Positions 1-9,836 of a DNA stretch of 64,000 nt are shown one piece after another. Numbering within the stretch: position 1 is the first letter of the stretch; each line of letters starts with the position of its first letter. The position numbers and the translations under genes were made by a program. The notes beneath the pieces were generated by a model. That model worked only from the letters and a program-made list of their open reading frames with translations, had not been told where the DNA came from and searched no databases. Source of the stretch: a bacterium (GTDB taxonomy: Bacteria > Sumerlaeota > Sumerlaeia > SLMS01); NCBI GenBank assembly GCA_016125005.1, contig WGMQ01000011.1, positions 1-64,000 of the forward strand, given 5' to 3'.

Positions 1-591
1 ATAGGTGTCCTCGACATTCGTCACCCAGTCGCGCAGCGCCTCGTTCATCGCGTCCTTCAGCGTGCCCGCGCCGGCGGTCACCGGCACGATCTGCGCTCCC
101 AGCAGCTTCATGCGGAAGACGTTCGGCGACTGACGCTCGACATCGGTCTTGCCCATGTAGACGACGCAGGGATAGCCGAAGCGCGCCGCGACCGTGGCCG
201 AGGCGACGCCGTGCTGGCCCGCGCCCGTCTCGGCGATGATGCGCGTCTTACCCATGCGCCGCGCCAACAGGATCTGGCCGAGGCAATTATTGATCTTGTG
301 GCTGCCGGTATGGTTCAACTCGTCGCGCTTGAAATAGATCTTCGCGCCGCCCAGGTGCTGGGTCAGCCGCTCGGCGAAATACAGCGGCGAGGGCCGGCCG
401 GTATAGTGCTTGTGCAGCGATTCGAGTTCGGCATGGAAGGCCGGATCGCTCTTGGCTGCCTTGTAGGCCCCCTCCAGCTCCAGGATCAGCGGCATCAGGG
501 TCTCGGCCACGTAGCGCCCGCCGAAAATGCCGAAATGGCCGTTCTCGTCCGGCCCGGTCCTGAATGAATTGGGTTCGATCGCCTTGGTCAC
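1..591 (-). CDS. trpB: Tryptophan synthase beta subunit, N-terminal part (runs off the window)
   Basis: Encodes the PLP-dependent subunit that joins indole and serine to make tryptophan in the cytoplasm. The first 197 codons are present and the C-terminal half lies beyond base 1. Visible hallmarks are GSHKINN, holding the PLP-binding lysine (near 285-310), and the downstream [10 protein letters not shown] loop. The start is a GTG at 589-591 that overlaps the trpF stop codon (GTGA overlap), giving an N-terminus [10 protein letters not shown] followed by the conserved [13 protein letters not shown]. The tight overlap implies translational coupling in a trpF-trpB(-trpA) operon. The gene is normal as far as it can be read. 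Confidence 0.95.
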   Translation of the reverse strand, partial: MTKAIEPNSFRTGPDENGHFGIFGGRYVAETLMPLILELEGAYKAAKSDPAFHAELESLHKHYTGRPSPLYFAERLTQHLGGAKIYFKRDELNHTGSHKINNCLGQILLARRMGKTRIIAETGAGQHGVASATVAARFGYPCVVYMGKTDVERQSPNVFRMKLLGAQIVPVTAGAGTLKDAMNEALRDWVTNVEDTY

Positions 592-1295
592 GCTTGGGCC
601 CCGCTCAGGGCAGCCGCCCTGTCCTGCTCTGCTTGTTTGTCTTGCTCTGCCTGCTTCGCCGCGGCGAGAAACCCGCCGATCAGCCGCACATCCTTGACGC
701 CCGGCGCCGATTCCACCCCGGAGGATATGTCGACGCCGCTGGCCCTTGTGCGCAAGACCGCCGCGCCGACATTGGCCGCGTTCACCCCACCGGAAAGCAT
801 GTAGTCGATGCTCCGGTCAAGTCCGGCCAGAAGCGCCCAGTCGAAGCTGACGCCATTGCCGCCAGGAAGGTCCGCGCCTCTTGGCGGCTTTGCGTCGAAC
901 AGAAACCGGTCGGCGATGCCGACATAGGGCCGTATCGCCGCCAGATCGCCGGCCTCGCGGATCGCCAGAGCCTTCATTGCCGGGATCTGGTAGCGGGCCT
1001 TCAGCGCGCGCAGGCGCGCCGGACTTTCGTTTCCATGCAGTTGCAGCCAGTCCGGCGCCATGTTCGCCACGATGGCGTCGAGCGTTGCGTCGTCCGCATC
1101 CACCGTTACTGCCACGCTCAGCGCCATGCCCTGTGCCAGGGCGGCAAGTTCGCCCGCCTCGCGCGGTGAAACGTTTCGCGGGCTCGGGGCGAAGAAGATG
1201 AAGCCGACATGCGTCGCGCCGCCGGCCAGCGCGGCGCTGACGCCGGCCGCCCCGCTCAGGCCGCAAATCTTGATGTCGAGCTGTTTCGCGCCCAT
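588..1295 (-). CDS. trpF: Phosphoribosylanthranilate isomerase
   Basis: Catalyses the isomerisation of phosphoribosylanthranilate to CdRP in tryptophan synthesis; a single TIM barrel. The N-terminal DIKICGL carries the catalytic Cys, THVGFIFF and PRNV follow, and LSGGVN and GVDISSGVE near the C-terminus form the phosphate-binding loops. The ATG at 1293-1295 is preferred because [10 protein letters not shown] should lie close to the N-terminus; the frame is open about 30 codons further upstream but without family similarity. The C-terminal extension, rich in Ala, Glu and Gln, repeats the short unit KQAEQD, which is unusual but harmless. The stop overlaps the trpB start. Confidence 0.95.
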   Translation of the reverse strand: MGAKQLDIKICGLSGAAGVSAALAGGATHVGFIFFAPSPRNVSPREAGELAALAQGMALSVAVTVDADDATLDAIVANMAPDWLQLHGNESPARLRALKARYQIPAMKALAIREAGDLAAIRPYVGIADRFLFDAKPPRGADLPGGNGVSFDWALLAGLDRSIDYMLSGGVNAANVGAAVLRTRASGVDISSGVESAPGVKDVRLIGGFLAAAKQAEQDKQAEQDRAAALSGAQA

Positions 1296-1469
1296 TTCCC
1301 GTGTCCTTGCCAGGCTTTCACCTGCCAGAATTCGCAGGCCGAGTCCATTGGCTGCCGGCTCCGCAGCCGACCCGCGACGGTGTCGCATGGCTGCTTTGGC
1401 GTTTGCGCGGTCGTACTCGCGCTGGTAAATTGGTCACGGGCACCGCAATTCCAGAGGAGGCCGAACGCC

Positions 1470-1868
1470 ATGTCCGATCTTTCAGCTGCGGCCAATCCCG
1501 CGCCCGGCTTCGCCGTTCATCCCGAACATGTGGTGAAGGTGCGCCCGTTCGCCGGCCGCGTGACGGTCGAGGTCGACGGCGCCAGGATCGCCGAGACGAC
1601 CCACGCCCTGACGGTGCAGGAGACCAATCACGCACCGGTCTATTATGTGCCGATCGAGGACATCGACGGCGATCGCCTGTCCCGCTCGACCCATGCCACG
1701 CGCTGTCCGTTCAAGGGCATGGCCAGCTATTGGAACATCGTTGTCGGCGACCATGAGATCGACAACGCCGTTTGGGCCTATGAGACCCCATACGACGAAT
1801 TGCTGGAACTGGCCGGCCTTGCCGCCTTTTATGAAAGCAAGGTGACCATTCGCGCCGAGCCGGCCTGA
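1470..1868 (+). CDS. DUF427 domain protein
   Basis: A 132-residue protein of the DUF427 family, small beta-rich proteins of unknown function. Typical signatures are VRVxxxGxxIAET-like (VEVDGARIAETTHAL), PVYYVPIEDI, THATRCPFKGMASYW and NAVWAYETPYDE, and together they span the whole protein. The ATG is preceded by GAGGAGG about nine bases upstream, which decides this start over longer in-frame options. It is divergent from trpF, with 174 bases between start codons, and convergent with the glutamine-synthetase-like gene. The neighbours do not reveal a role. Confidence 0.9.
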   Translation: MSDLSAAANPAPGFAVHPEHVVKVRPFAGRVTVEVDGARIAETTHALTVQETNHAPVYYVPIEDIDGDRLSRSTHATRCPFKGMASYWNIVVGDHEIDNAVWAYETPYDELLELAGLAAFYESKVTIRAEPA

Positions 1869-1886
1869 CGCGGCGCGGCCCCCGCC

Positions 1887-3260
1887 TTACAGATAGGTCG
1901 AGCGCTCCAGCGGCGTGATCTCGTTGTCGAACGCGGCGAGCTCGACCTTCTTCACCTCGGCGAAGACGTGCCGCAGTTCCGCGCCCAGCAGCCGGCGGAT
2001 GAAGTCGGAGCGCTCGAAATCGGCGATCGCGTCGTCCATGTCGTCGGAAAGCTGCGGCAGCGGCACCGCATAGGCGCTGCCTTCCACCGGCGGCGGCGGG
2101 GCCTTGCCGGCCTCCAGCCCCTCCAGCATGCCGCCCAGGACGCCGGCCATCACCAGATAGGGGTTGGCGTCGGCCCCCGAGAGCCGGTGCTCCAGCCGCA
2201 GCGCCGAATCCTCCGAGGCGGGCACGCGCACCGCGACCGAGCGGTTGTTCCAGCCCCAGGCTATGCGCGTCGGCGCATAGGAGCCCGGCTGCAGCCGGCG
2301 ATAGCCGTTGAAGCCTGGAACATAGAGCAGCAGGCAGTCGCGCATCGTATCCAGCAGGCCCGCGGCGGCGTGTCCGAGACGCTCGCGTCCGCCGGGCAGC
2401 GAGAAGATGTTGACGCCCTCGCGGTCAAGCAGGCTGGCGTGGACATGCATGCCGTTGCCCGGCCATTCCAGGAAGGGTTTGGCCATGAAGGTCGCCCGCA
2501 AGCCGTAGCGATGGGCGCATTCGGAAATCAGCCGGCGCAGCAGCACCGCGTCGTCGGCCGCGGCCAGCGCATCGGCGCGGTGCTTGAGATTGACCTCGAA
2601 CTGCCCGGGCGCCGCCTCCTTGATGATCGTGTCGATCGGCAGGTCCTGCCCGACCGCCGCAGCGCGGATTTCGGCGAACAGATCGTTCTGGCCGCGCAAT
2701 TCCGACAGGGAATACATGTTCTGCGGTGCAGGTCCGTTGCCCTGGTCGAGCGACATGCGGCCGTTCTTCTGGAACTGCGCCGGGTCGACGAGGTAGAACT
2801 CCAGCTCGAACGCGGCCACCGGCGTGAGCCCGGCCTGCGAGAACCGTTCGACGATCCCCGCCAGCGCATTGCGCGGATCGGCGTGGAACGGCGCCCCCAC
2901 CTCGGTGTACATGCTCAGGGAGGCTTGCGCCGTGGGCCGCGCCGCCCAGGGCGCGCGCGCAATCCGGCCCGGAACCGCGCGGCAGAACCCGTCGCGATCT
3001 CCCGTTTCGATATGCAGATTGGTCGCTTCCACCTCGCGGCCCCAGATGTCGAGGCCGAACAGCGACAGCGGCAGGTTGATCCCCGGGCGGACGACCTTCT
3101 TCAGCGATTCGGCCGGCGCCCATTTGCCGCGCATGACGCCGTTCAGATCGCTGATCAGCAGGTCGACGGATTCGATGTCGGGATTGTCGGCCAGAAACCG
3201 GCTGCCCTCATCAAGCTCCGCACCGGCAGGCCCGGGCGATCCGGCAGTCTGGTTGTTCAA
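1887..3260 (-). CDS. Glutamine synthetase family ligase, probably gamma-glutamylpolyamine synthetase (PuuA/SpuI type)
   Basis: ATP-dependent ligase of the glutamine synthetase fold, 457 residues. Visible motifs are NGMHVHASL, the Gly-rich GSYAPTRIAWGWNNRS segment with the NRSVAVRVP box, and ALRLEHRLSGADANPY near the C-terminus. The N-terminal ESVDLLISDLNGVMRGKW is typical of the PuuA branch rather than GlnA. The proposed start is a TTG at 3258-3260 with AAGGA seven bases upstream; the frame is open further upstream but without a good ribosome site. It is divergent from a putrescine-type aminotransferase, which supports a polyamine role. Substrate is inferred, not shown. Confidence 0.85.
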   Translation of the reverse strand: MNNQTAGSPGPAGAELDEGSRFLADNPDIESVDLLISDLNGVMRGKWAPAESLKKVVRPGINLPLSLFGLDIWGREVEATNLHIETGDRDGFCRAVPGRIARAPWAARPTAQASLSMYTEVGAPFHADPRNALAGIVERFSQAGLTPVAAFELEFYLVDPAQFQKNGRMSLDQGNGPAPQNMYSLSELRGQNDLFAEIRAAAVGQDLPIDTIIKEAAPGQFEVNLKHRADALAAADDAVLLRRLISECAHRYGLRATFMAKPFLEWPGNGMHVHASLLDREGVNIFSLPGGRERLGHAAAGLLDTMRDCLLLYVPGFNGYRRLQPGSYAPTRIAWGWNNRSVAVRVPASEDSALRLEHRLSGADANPYLVMAGVLGGMLEGLEAGKAPPPPVEGSAYAVPLPQLSDDMDDAIADFERSDFIRRLLGAELRHVFAEVKKVELAAFDNEITPLERSTYL

Positions 3261-3450
3261 GCGATGTTCCTTCGCAAGGCGTCTTCCACCGCCGAATGTA
3301 TCGCCGCGCCCATGCGAAGCCAAGCGGGGCGGAGCCGGACGGGATCAGGCAAGCCAGGGGAAGGGGCCGGAGCGCGATCGGCGGCAAACATTGCCAAGGA
3401 TGCGGGCATTGGCTAAGCCGGAGGTCGGTTTGCCACAGGGGTCTGCTTTC

Positions 3451-4836
3451 ATGCTGCACAATCTGTCCACCGACGACCTTCGCGCCCTCGATGCGGCCCA
3501 TCACCTGCATCCCTTCACCGACCACGGCGCGCTCAGCCTTTCCGAACGCCGGGTGATCGCGCGCGCCGACGGGGTGTGGCTCTGGGATTCGGAGGGCAAC
3601 CGCATTCTCGACGGCATGTCGGGGCTGTGGTGCGTCAATGTCGGCCATGGCCGCAACGAGATCGTCGAGGCGGTCCGCGCCCAGATGAGCGAACTGGCCT
3701 ATTACAACACCTTCTTCAAGACCACGCACGAGCCGGTGATCCGCCTGTCGCAGATGGTGGCGGAAATCGCGCCGGAAGGCATGAACATGGTGTTCTTCGG
3801 CACGTCCGGCTCCGACGCCAACGACACCATCCTGCGCATGGTCCGCACCTATTGGGACCTGATGGGCAAGCCGCACAAGAAGACGGTCATCGCCCGCCAC
3901 AGCGCCTATCACGGCTCGACAATGGGCGCCGCCTCGCTCGGCGGCATGGCGGCGATGCATTCACAGGGCGGGCTGCCGATTCCCGGCATCGTGCATGTCG
4001 ACCAGCCCTACTGGTTCGGTTCCGGCCAGGACATGACGCCGGACCAGTTCGGCGTCCACGCCGCGCGGGCGCTCGAAAACGCGATCGACGCCATCGGCGA
4101 GGAGCATGTCGCCGCCTTCATCGCCGAACCGATCCAGGGCGCCGGCGGCGTGATCATCCCGCCTGAGACCTATTGGCCCGAAGTGAAGCGCATTCTCGAG
4201 GAACGTGGCATCCTGTTCATTTGCGACGAGGTGATCTGCGGCTTCGGGCGCACCGGCGAGTGGTTCGGTTGCCAGACCTATGGGCTGACCCCGGATTTCA
4301 TGACCATCGCCAAGGGGCTGTCCTCCGGCTATCTGCCGATCGGCGGCGTCGTCGTCTGCGACAAGGTGGCCAAGGTCTTCCATGAGCGCGGCGGCGAATT
4401 CTACCACGGCTACACCTATTCGGGGCATCCGGCCTGCTGCGCGGCGGCGATCGCCAATCTGGAGATCATCAGGCGCGAAAAACTGGTGGAGCGCGTGCGC
4501 ACCGATATCGGCCCCTATCTGGCCGAACGCTGGCTGGCGCTGGGCGAACACGCGCTTGTCGGCGAGGCGCGCATGAAGGGACTGCTCGGCGCGCTGGAAC
4601 TGGTGCCCGACAAATCGGACACGACGAAGCGCTTCGCCCCCGTCGGCGCGGTCGGCACGCTGGCGCGCGACTTCTCCTTCGCCAATGGGCTGGTGATGCG
4701 CGCAGTGCGCGATTCGCTCATCCTGTCGCCGCCCCTGACGCTCAGCCACGAGGAGGCGGACGCGTTGATCGCGCTGACGCGCAAGACGCTGGACGACACC
4801 TGGGCCGAGTTGAAGCGGCAGGGAAGGCTGGGCTGA
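3451..4836 (+). CDS. Class III aminotransferase, probably putrescine(polyamine)--pyruvate aminotransferase
   Basis: PLP-dependent fold-type I transaminase, 461 residues, full family length. Seen are the N-terminal HPFTDH segment, [26 protein letters not shown], the Asp-containing [16 protein letters not shown] and the PLP-lysine motif [15 protein letters not shown]. These match the SpuC group, which transfers amino groups from diamines to pyruvate. Position and divergence from the PuuA-like ligase suggest joint polyamine breakdown. The ATG at 3451 begins the conserved part ([10 protein letters not shown]); the frame stays open far upstream as an antisense artefact of the ligase gene. The following SDR starts ten bases after its stop and is probably co-transcribed. 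Confidence 0.9.
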   Translation: MLHNLSTDDLRALDAAHHLHPFTDHGALSLSERRVIARADGVWLWDSEGNRILDGMSGLWCVNVGHGRNEIVEAVRAQMSELAYYNTFFKTTHEPVIRLSQMVAEIAPEGMNMVFFGTSGSDANDTILRMVRTYWDLMGKPHKKTVIARHSAYHGSTMGAASLGGMAAMHSQGGLPIPGIVHVDQPYWFGSGQDMTPDQFGVHAARALENAIDAIGEEHVAAFIAEPIQGAGGVIIPPETYWPEVKRILEERGILFICDEVICGFGRTGEWFGCQTYGLTPDFMTIAKGLSSGYLPIGGVVVCDKVAKVFHERGGEFYHGYTYSGHPACCAAAIANLEIIRREKLVERVRTDIGPYLAERWLALGEHALVGEARMKGLLGALELVPDKSDTTKRFAPVGAVGTLARDFSFANGLVMRAVRDSLILSPPLTLSHEEADALIALTRKTLDDTWAELKRQGRLG

Positions 4837-4846
4837 GGAGAGAATC

Positions 4847-5623
4847 ATGGATCTGGGAATTACCGGCAAGCTCGCCCTGATCGCGGGCGGCTCGAAGGGC
4901 ATCGGCCTTGCCTGCGCGCAGGCGCTGGCCGGCGAAGGGGCGCGCATCGCCATCGTCTCGCGCTCGCCGGCCAACATGGCCCCGGCGCTGGCGGAACTGC
5001 CGGGAGCCGTCGGCGTCTGCGCCGATCTGGCCGATCCGGGCGAGGCGCTGCGCGCGCTCGACGAGATCGAGGCGCGCCTGGGGCCGGTCGACATTCTGGT
5101 CAATTGCGCCGGCGCCGCACGCCGCACACCGCCGGACGATCTCGACCCCGGCGCATATCGCGCGGCGATGGACGCCAAGTTCTTCACCTATGTCAATCTC
5201 GCCGACCCGGCGGTCAAGCGCATGGCGGCGCGCGGGGAAGGCGTGATCGTCAATGTCATCGGCAATGGCGGCAAGGCGGCCTCGCCGGTGCACATGCCGG
5301 GGGGCGCGGCCAATGCCGCGCTGATGCTCGTCACCGCCGGGATGGCCGCCGCCTATGCCGGGCGCGGCGTGCGCATCGTCGCGGTCAATCCCGGCCTCAC
5401 CGAGACGGGCAGGGTGGCCGAGGGCCTGGCCGCCGATTCGCGCCTCGCCGGCGTCAGCGAGGAAGAGGCGCGGGCCCGCGCCATCGCCCGCATTCCGATG
5501 GGCCGCATGGCGCGCCCGCAGGAGATCGCCGCAATGGTGACGTTTCTCGCCTCCGGCCAGGCGAGCTATGTCACCGGCGTCTCGATCAGCATGGACGGCG
5601 CCGCCGCACCGATGGTGGTCTGA
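4847..5623 (+). CDS. SDR-fold protein with a non-canonical active site
   Basis: Short-chain dehydrogenase/reductase fold, 258 residues. The N-terminal cofactor loop is [12 protein letters not shown], followed by an ADLAD nucleotide-contact segment and ILVNCAGAA. Where classical members have Ser, then YxxxK, this protein reads [14 protein letters not shown]: the Tyr position is Gly and the Lys position is Asn. The C-terminal [14 protein letters not shown] is ordinary. A GAGAG ribosome site precedes the ATG by about seven bases. It follows the aminotransferase closely and may handle its product, but without the Tyr/Lys pair standard dehydrogenase chemistry is doubtful. Fold certain, reaction unknown. 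Confidence 0.85.
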   Translation: MDLGITGKLALIAGGSKGIGLACAQALAGEGARIAIVSRSPANMAPALAELPGAVGVCADLADPGEALRALDEIEARLGPVDILVNCAGAARRTPPDDLDPGAYRAAMDAKFFTYVNLADPAVKRMAARGEGVIVNVIGNGGKAASPVHMPGGAANAALMLVTAGMAAAYAGRGVRIVAVNPGLTETGRVAEGLAADSRLAGVSEEEARARAIARIPMGRMARPQEIAAMVTFLASGQASYVTGVSISMDGAAAPMVV

Positions 5624-5710
5624 ACGGCATTGGCCATTGCGCATTGCCGTTTCGCTCGCCTTGGGGTAAAGATCGGCGCGTTCGCGCGCCGGCATCGCCT
5701 GCGCGCCGTG

Positions 5711-5787
5711 GCACCCGTAGCTCAGCTGGATAGAGTGTCGCCCTCCGAAGGCGAAGGTCACAGGTTCGAATCCTGTCGGGTGCGCCA
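5711..5787 (+). tRNA. tRNA-Arg (anticodon CCG); integration site of the element
   Basis: A 77-base cloverleaf. The acceptor stem GCACCCG pairs with CGGGTGC, the discriminator is G and the CCA is encoded. The T arm reads CAGGTTCGAATCCTG and the anticodon loop CTCCGAA has CCG in the middle, reading CGG arginine codons. The large serine recombinase gene of the mobile element abuts the 3' end in antisense orientation, so the 3' end of this gene is inferred to be the left attachment junction (attL). Confidence 0.96.
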
Positions 5788-5788
5788 T

Positions 5789-7300
5789 CTTGTTTTCACC
5801 ACTAGCCAAAGCACCTAAGACCTTGAACGGTAAGGTCAAATCTGCGGTTCTAAACCCTCCATTTCGTGCATAACGAAGACGCTCGGCAAACATGAGCTTG
5901 AGTACCGTGCGCCGCCCGTCGAGGCACTCCGAACGCCATAGATTCCAAGGGTTTGCAAGGAATGTCAGGGCGGTTCTAAGTGTATCGTCGAAATTGCTGG
6001 CCGGCCGCGACGATTTCGCCGCGCGCTCCTGTGCCACGATCTTCTCGTCTTCCAGGTCGCGGATGCGCGCTTCGAACATCGCAATCACTTTGGGTTCGCT
6101 CACGTCGAGGATGCGCTCTAACAGCTTGTCCACGTCGCGCTCGATCTTGGCGATGTGCGCCTTCAGGGCCTTCGCGTTGTCCTGTGAGTTTGCCGAGAGG
6201 CCATCCCACCACTTGCGCAGCATCCGCTCGGCGATGGGGAACAGTTTGTCGCTCGGCTGTACCGACTGGATCAGGGTTTCGAATTCGGCTTCAAGTTTGT
6301 CGCGCCTGATCGACTTGCCGTAGCTCTCGCAGCCGCGCTTGGGGCACAGATAGTAGGGGTGGCGGCTAGTGCGGCCTTTCGACCAGCACGCCGTCAGCGG
6401 CGTGCTGCAATCGTGACAAAGGACGTAGCCGCGCAGCGGAAAATCCTCGTTCAAATTCTGGCGGCGCGGACCGGTCCGCTTGCCGTCGAGCTTGTCCTGA
6501 ATGCGCTTGAAGGTCTCAAACGAGATCAGGCCCTCATGCTGCCCCTTGCGCAGTGGGATGTTCCACTTGGGCGCTTCGACGTATCCGGCATAGACGGGAT
6601 TGCGCAGCAGGATCGACACGCGCTGGTTGCGCACCTGCCCGCTCTTGTCCTTGGGGAACAGGGGATTGTCCTGAAGGAAGCGCATGACCTCGGCTGCCGT
6701 CTCGAAGCGGTTCGAGGCATAGCCCTCCATCGCTTCTTGAACGACGGAGGCGACCGGTTCGCAGCGGCGCAACATCCGGCCACCATTCTTGACGGAATAA
6801 TATTCATAGCCGACCGGCGCCTGGAACGGCCAGTAGCCGTTCATCAGCCGCGCCTTCATGCGCCGCAAGGTCTGCTCGGCGTTCTTCTGGCGGAAGTGCT
6901 GGGCGAAGGTGGCGTGGATGTTCTCCACCATCATGGAATCCGCGTCGTCGTTGAACTCCATCTTGGGGCTGACGAGCCTGCCGCCCGCCTCGCGTAGCAG
7001 GTCGCGCAAATCCCAGTGCCCGCGAATGTCGCGGGCGAAGCGGTCGATCGCATCGATGATGACGGTGTATCCGGCGCTGCGATGTTTCTTGAGAAACTTC
7101 ACCATCGCGCTCATACCCGGACGGTTGATATGGCCGCCGGTCATGCTGTCGGTGAACACCTCGTGGACATCGAAACCGGCAAAACGCGCATACTCGCGAC
7201 AGGTCGTTTCCTGGGATCGCAGGCTCGTGCCGCGCATCCCGGCTTTTTCTTCGCTGACGCGGCAATAGATGACAGCGGGTTTGAGTTCCTGATCGTTCAT
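5789..7300 (-). CDS. Large serine recombinase (integrase of the element); element-encoded part, 3' end open into the tRNA
   Basis: Integrase of the phage/ICE large-serine type. The N-terminal catalytic domain begins [12 protein letters not shown] with the nucleophile Ser16 and includes [13 protein letters not shown] recombinase domain and a zinc ribbon (LCHDC and CPKRGC pairs) follow, then a coiled coil (about residues 375-430) and a hydrophobic tail. Start ATG overlaps the stop of the upstream gene (ATGA). There is no stop codon inside the element: the frame leaves it after Lys504, crosses tRNA-Arg on the antisense strand and continues through the SDR to base 4742, where the first stop occurs. 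In the excised circle a different 3' end would be joined. The listed end is therefore the element border, not a stop. Confidence 0.85.
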
Positions 7301-7632
7301 GCGCTGCCTCCGTTGCTCTGCGACGCGTTCTCCGGTTTTGAGTGAGGCTCCAGATTACCATCATTGCCGGCGGGCGCGGACGCCTCGTTGAACTCCCCGA
7401 AAATCAGTCCACAGACATCCACCGAGAAGCCCAGCCGGGCGAAATGCCCCATGATCGACCAGAGGATTTCCAGAAACTCGCGCTTCTGGTCCTCGGTCAT
7501 GTCGAACTCGGCCATGTCCGCCGCATAGTCGGACAGGTCGAGCGCCGGGGCGGGCGAGAGGTGCTGCGCCTGCGGCAAAGCCGCGCCGGGGCCGGACGGG
7601 TCGTCGAAGTCGACTACATCAATCTTGCTCAT
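7297..7632 (-). CDS. Small acidic hypothetical protein coupled to the integrase
   Basis: A 111-residue acidic protein ([16 protein letters not shown] at the N-terminus) with a central helical stretch ([17 protein letters not shown]) and a disordered tail rich in Asn, Ser and Gly. I recognise no domain. Its stop codon overlaps the integrase start (ATGA), so the two are translationally coupled. Small proteins in this position are often recombination directionality factors or regulators, but this one is acidic rather than basic and that role is only a guess. A GGAGG-type site lies just upstream of the ATG. Confidence 0.7.
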   Translation of the reverse strand: MSKIDVVDFDDPSGPGAALPQAQHLSPAPALDLSDYAADMAEFDMTEDQKREFLEILWSIMGHFARLGFSVDVCGLIFGEFNEASAPAGNDGNLEPHSKPENASQSNGGSA

Positions 7633-7720
7633 CTTCAGCCTCCTTTCCGACCGTATTTCAAGCCGGAGCTAGTTTATAGAACAGAATAGGAACAATCAAG
7701 GAATACATTCCTACTATACT

Positions 7721-8950
7721 TCAGGCCGCCAAGTCCTTGGGCTTGTCTGCACTGGACATAACTTTTCCTGCCTTCCGCGCGGGATCGTTCGCCTTGGCGA
7801 GCGAAGGTGAGGGTGGCGGATTTTCCCCTGTATCGATCTCACGCAGCAGTTTCGTCAGTTCGCGGCGAATGCGGCGCGCATCGGCGAGCGAAATGTCGGA
7901 AACATCGTCCTCCGGCCTGGGCATGACGTCGCGCAGCGTCGCCATGAAGAACGCGCCCAGAATTAATACCCAGTCGATGGCGGCCCCGAGTGCGATTTGC
8001 GGGATCAGTTGACCGGCATAGGCGAGGATCGCGCGCGCCTTCGTGATGGTTTGCCGCTCTGGCACCTCGAAAGACGCGAGTTGCTCGCTCAGACGGGACG
8101 CCGTGCGGTCCAGTTCGCTCGCGAGCGCGCCAAGGTCGCGTTGTATTGTCGCGATGGCCTCGTTCTGGCGCGCGCGAAGCGCCGCGTTGCGCGCAGTTCC
8201 GACAATGCCAAGATCGGCGCGAAAGGTTGTGGCCGTTGCCCGCATCGCATCGATAGGGATGATCCCGCGCAGGTGCGCGATGTGGCCACGAACGGCAAGC
8301 TCGTCGCCGCGTGCAAGACTCTCGTTCAAGGCATCGATCATCGCGGTGACGTTCGCTTGTCCCTGCGCAAGCGTAGAGGCGATCGTCCTGGCTTTGTCGC
8401 TGGCGCTGACAAGCGCGTCGCTCAGATCGCCGCGACCAGGCGTTCCGGAAAGGCAGCCCTTGGCCGCCTCGCAATCCGCACTCGCCTGGAGCCTGTCGGC
8501 ATGGGAGGTCAGCGCCGGGACGAGCTGGCCGCCGGAATGCCCGGCGGCCTGGAGGTCGGCGCTGCGAGCGATGAGCGCATCGATCGTGCGCGCATCATGA
8601 ATGCGCAGGGCTTCATTGCCTGCGGTCGTGATGACATTTGTGTAGGTCGAGAACATCGCGACGAGCAGCATCAGGCCGCCGATCAGCGGAAGGAATCTCT
8701 GGCGCGACAACCGGTCAACGAGCGGAATGCCGCCCAGGATCGCCACGAAGATGAAGTGGAGAATGACCCCGCAGGCGATGGCGGCAATCCCTGCGGTCAC
8801 AAGCGCGATGACGGGATTGAGGCCGGTTCCGGCCATGAACTCCCGATAGGTCAGGAATGACATCCATCCCGATGCTCCCGCGACGATGAGCGAGGTCCAG
8901 GTCAGGATGCGGCTCAGATGAGCGAAGAGGGTATCGAACGACTTGCGCAT
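7721..8950 (-). CDS. Membrane protein of unknown function with long periplasmic/cytoplasmic helical domain
   Basis: A 409-residue protein with hydrophobic segments at about residues 16-36, 45-73, 84-105 and 318-343. Between the third and fourth lies a roughly 200-residue mostly helical region with few cysteines (DCEAAKGC pair). The C-terminal tail (about residues 345-409) is charged and proline-rich. The layout resembles sensor- or coiled-coil-type membrane proteins carried by conjugative elements, but I recognise no named family. It is separated from the preceding integrase operon by about 90 bases and is divergent from the gene at 9195. Confidence 0.7.
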   Translation of the reverse strand: MRKSFDTLFAHLSRILTWTSLIVAGASGWMSFLTYREFMAGTGLNPVIALVTAGIAAIACGVILHFIFVAILGGIPLVDRLSRQRFLPLIGGLMLLVAMFSTYTNVITTAGNEALRIHDARTIDALIARSADLQAAGHSGGQLVPALTSHADRLQASADCEAAKGCLSGTPGRGDLSDALVSASDKARTIASTLAQGQANVTAMIDALNESLARGDELAVRGHIAHLRGIIPIDAMRATATTFRADLGIVGTARNAALRARQNEAIATIQRDLGALASELDRTASRLSEQLASFEVPERQTITKARAILAYAGQLIPQIALGAAIDWVLILGAFFMATLRDVMPRPEDDVSDISLADARRIRRELTKLLREIDTGENPPPSPSLAKANDPARKAGKVMSSADKPKDLAA

Positions 8951-9194
8951 GGGGGCTGCCTCGATGTAAATGACCGCGTTCGAGTGTGGATGTCAGCGCG
9001 CAGGCTGAGTAATTCTCCCCGCGTTTTATTCGCTACACTCCCTCGCCGCGAATCTCACTTTGGAAGCAAAATCGCGCCAAGGCCCACTGCGAGGGCGGCT
9101 ACTACATTGAAAAAACGGGAGGATTTCGTCCGGTCGCTCGTGTTGATTTTTCAAATCAGCACTCGCCACCGGATCGTGAGATGCTGCCATCGTT

Positions 9195-9836
9195 ATGCAG
9201 ACGAAAACCACATATCTGGTTGGCCAGAAGCTGTCGGACTATCAGTTCGATAAGGTTTTGAAGGCATTCGCTCACGGCGTTCCTGCCGACATTGCGGTAA
9301 CGGCAGGTAGCCCGGTGGACCCAGCGCCCGTCTCCGCCAAAACCGCGTTTCAGATTTACGGCCTTGTTCGGAAACGGCTCGTTGAGATCGGCTTTTTCGA
9401 GAAGCCGCTGGATTACCTCAAAGGCGTACAGGGAGACCCGGATCATCACCGGGCTTACATCGGATCCGGCGTCCGCGATCGGATAGCGGCCGAGGTAGTA
9501 AAGCGACGCGGCCTCACCGAACAAAACGCCGAGGATCATCTGGCCGAAGCCATCTTTCGCGTCGAGAATATGTACGTCAGCAAAGACGCCTTTTATCGGG
9601 ACATTCGCTCCGCAATCAGGACCACCGGCCCGCTCAATCGGCCACCGGTGAATATGGACATCTGGTACTATCACCGTGCGGTGATGAGGGCGCAGCGGTC
9701 GTTGACGTGGCTGAGGCATACCGCGCGGCGCAATCCGGCAGGGCACAACGTGTTGATTGAGAACTTTCAGCGCCTGCTTCTGTTTTATGGCCAAGAGCTG
9801 GACAAGGCCAAACGACGTAAGCGCGATCAAGCCTAG
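9195..9836 (+). CDS. Hypothetical protein (213 aa) of the element
   Basis: A soluble, mostly helical protein. The N-terminus MQTKTTYLVGQKLSDYQFDK is followed by segments resembling transposase- or resolvase-associated helix-turn-helix regions (VPADIAVTAGSPVDPAPVSA), and the C-terminal tail is basic (DKAKRRKRDQA), consistent with nucleic-acid binding. I do not recognise the family. Its stop overlaps the stop of the convergent resolvase gene at 9833. The 244 bases upstream, between this gene and the membrane protein, must hold both divergent promoters; I see no distinctive operator there. Confidence 0.65.
   Translation: MQTKTTYLVGQKLSDYQFDKVLKAFAHGVPADIAVTAGSPVDPAPVSAKTAFQIYGLVRKRLVEIGFFEKPLDYLKGVQGDPDHHRAYIGSGVRDRIAAEVVKRRGLTEQNAEDHLAEAIFRVENMYVSKDAFYRDIRSAIRTTGPLNRPPVNMDIWYYHRAVMRAQRSLTWLRHTARRNPAGHNVLIENFQRLLLFYGQELDKAKRRKRDQA

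Noticed and set aside
1968..3416. 482-codon rightward frame
   Set aside because: Antisense of the glutamine-synthetase-like gene, with no domain pattern.
4742..5786. Antisense tail of the integrase frame, including the text [16 protein letters not shown] from the tRNA
   Set aside because: This is a translation of tRNA-Arg and of the SDR gene in the wrong direction; the same peptide arises from such tRNAs in many genomes. It is not a protein domain.
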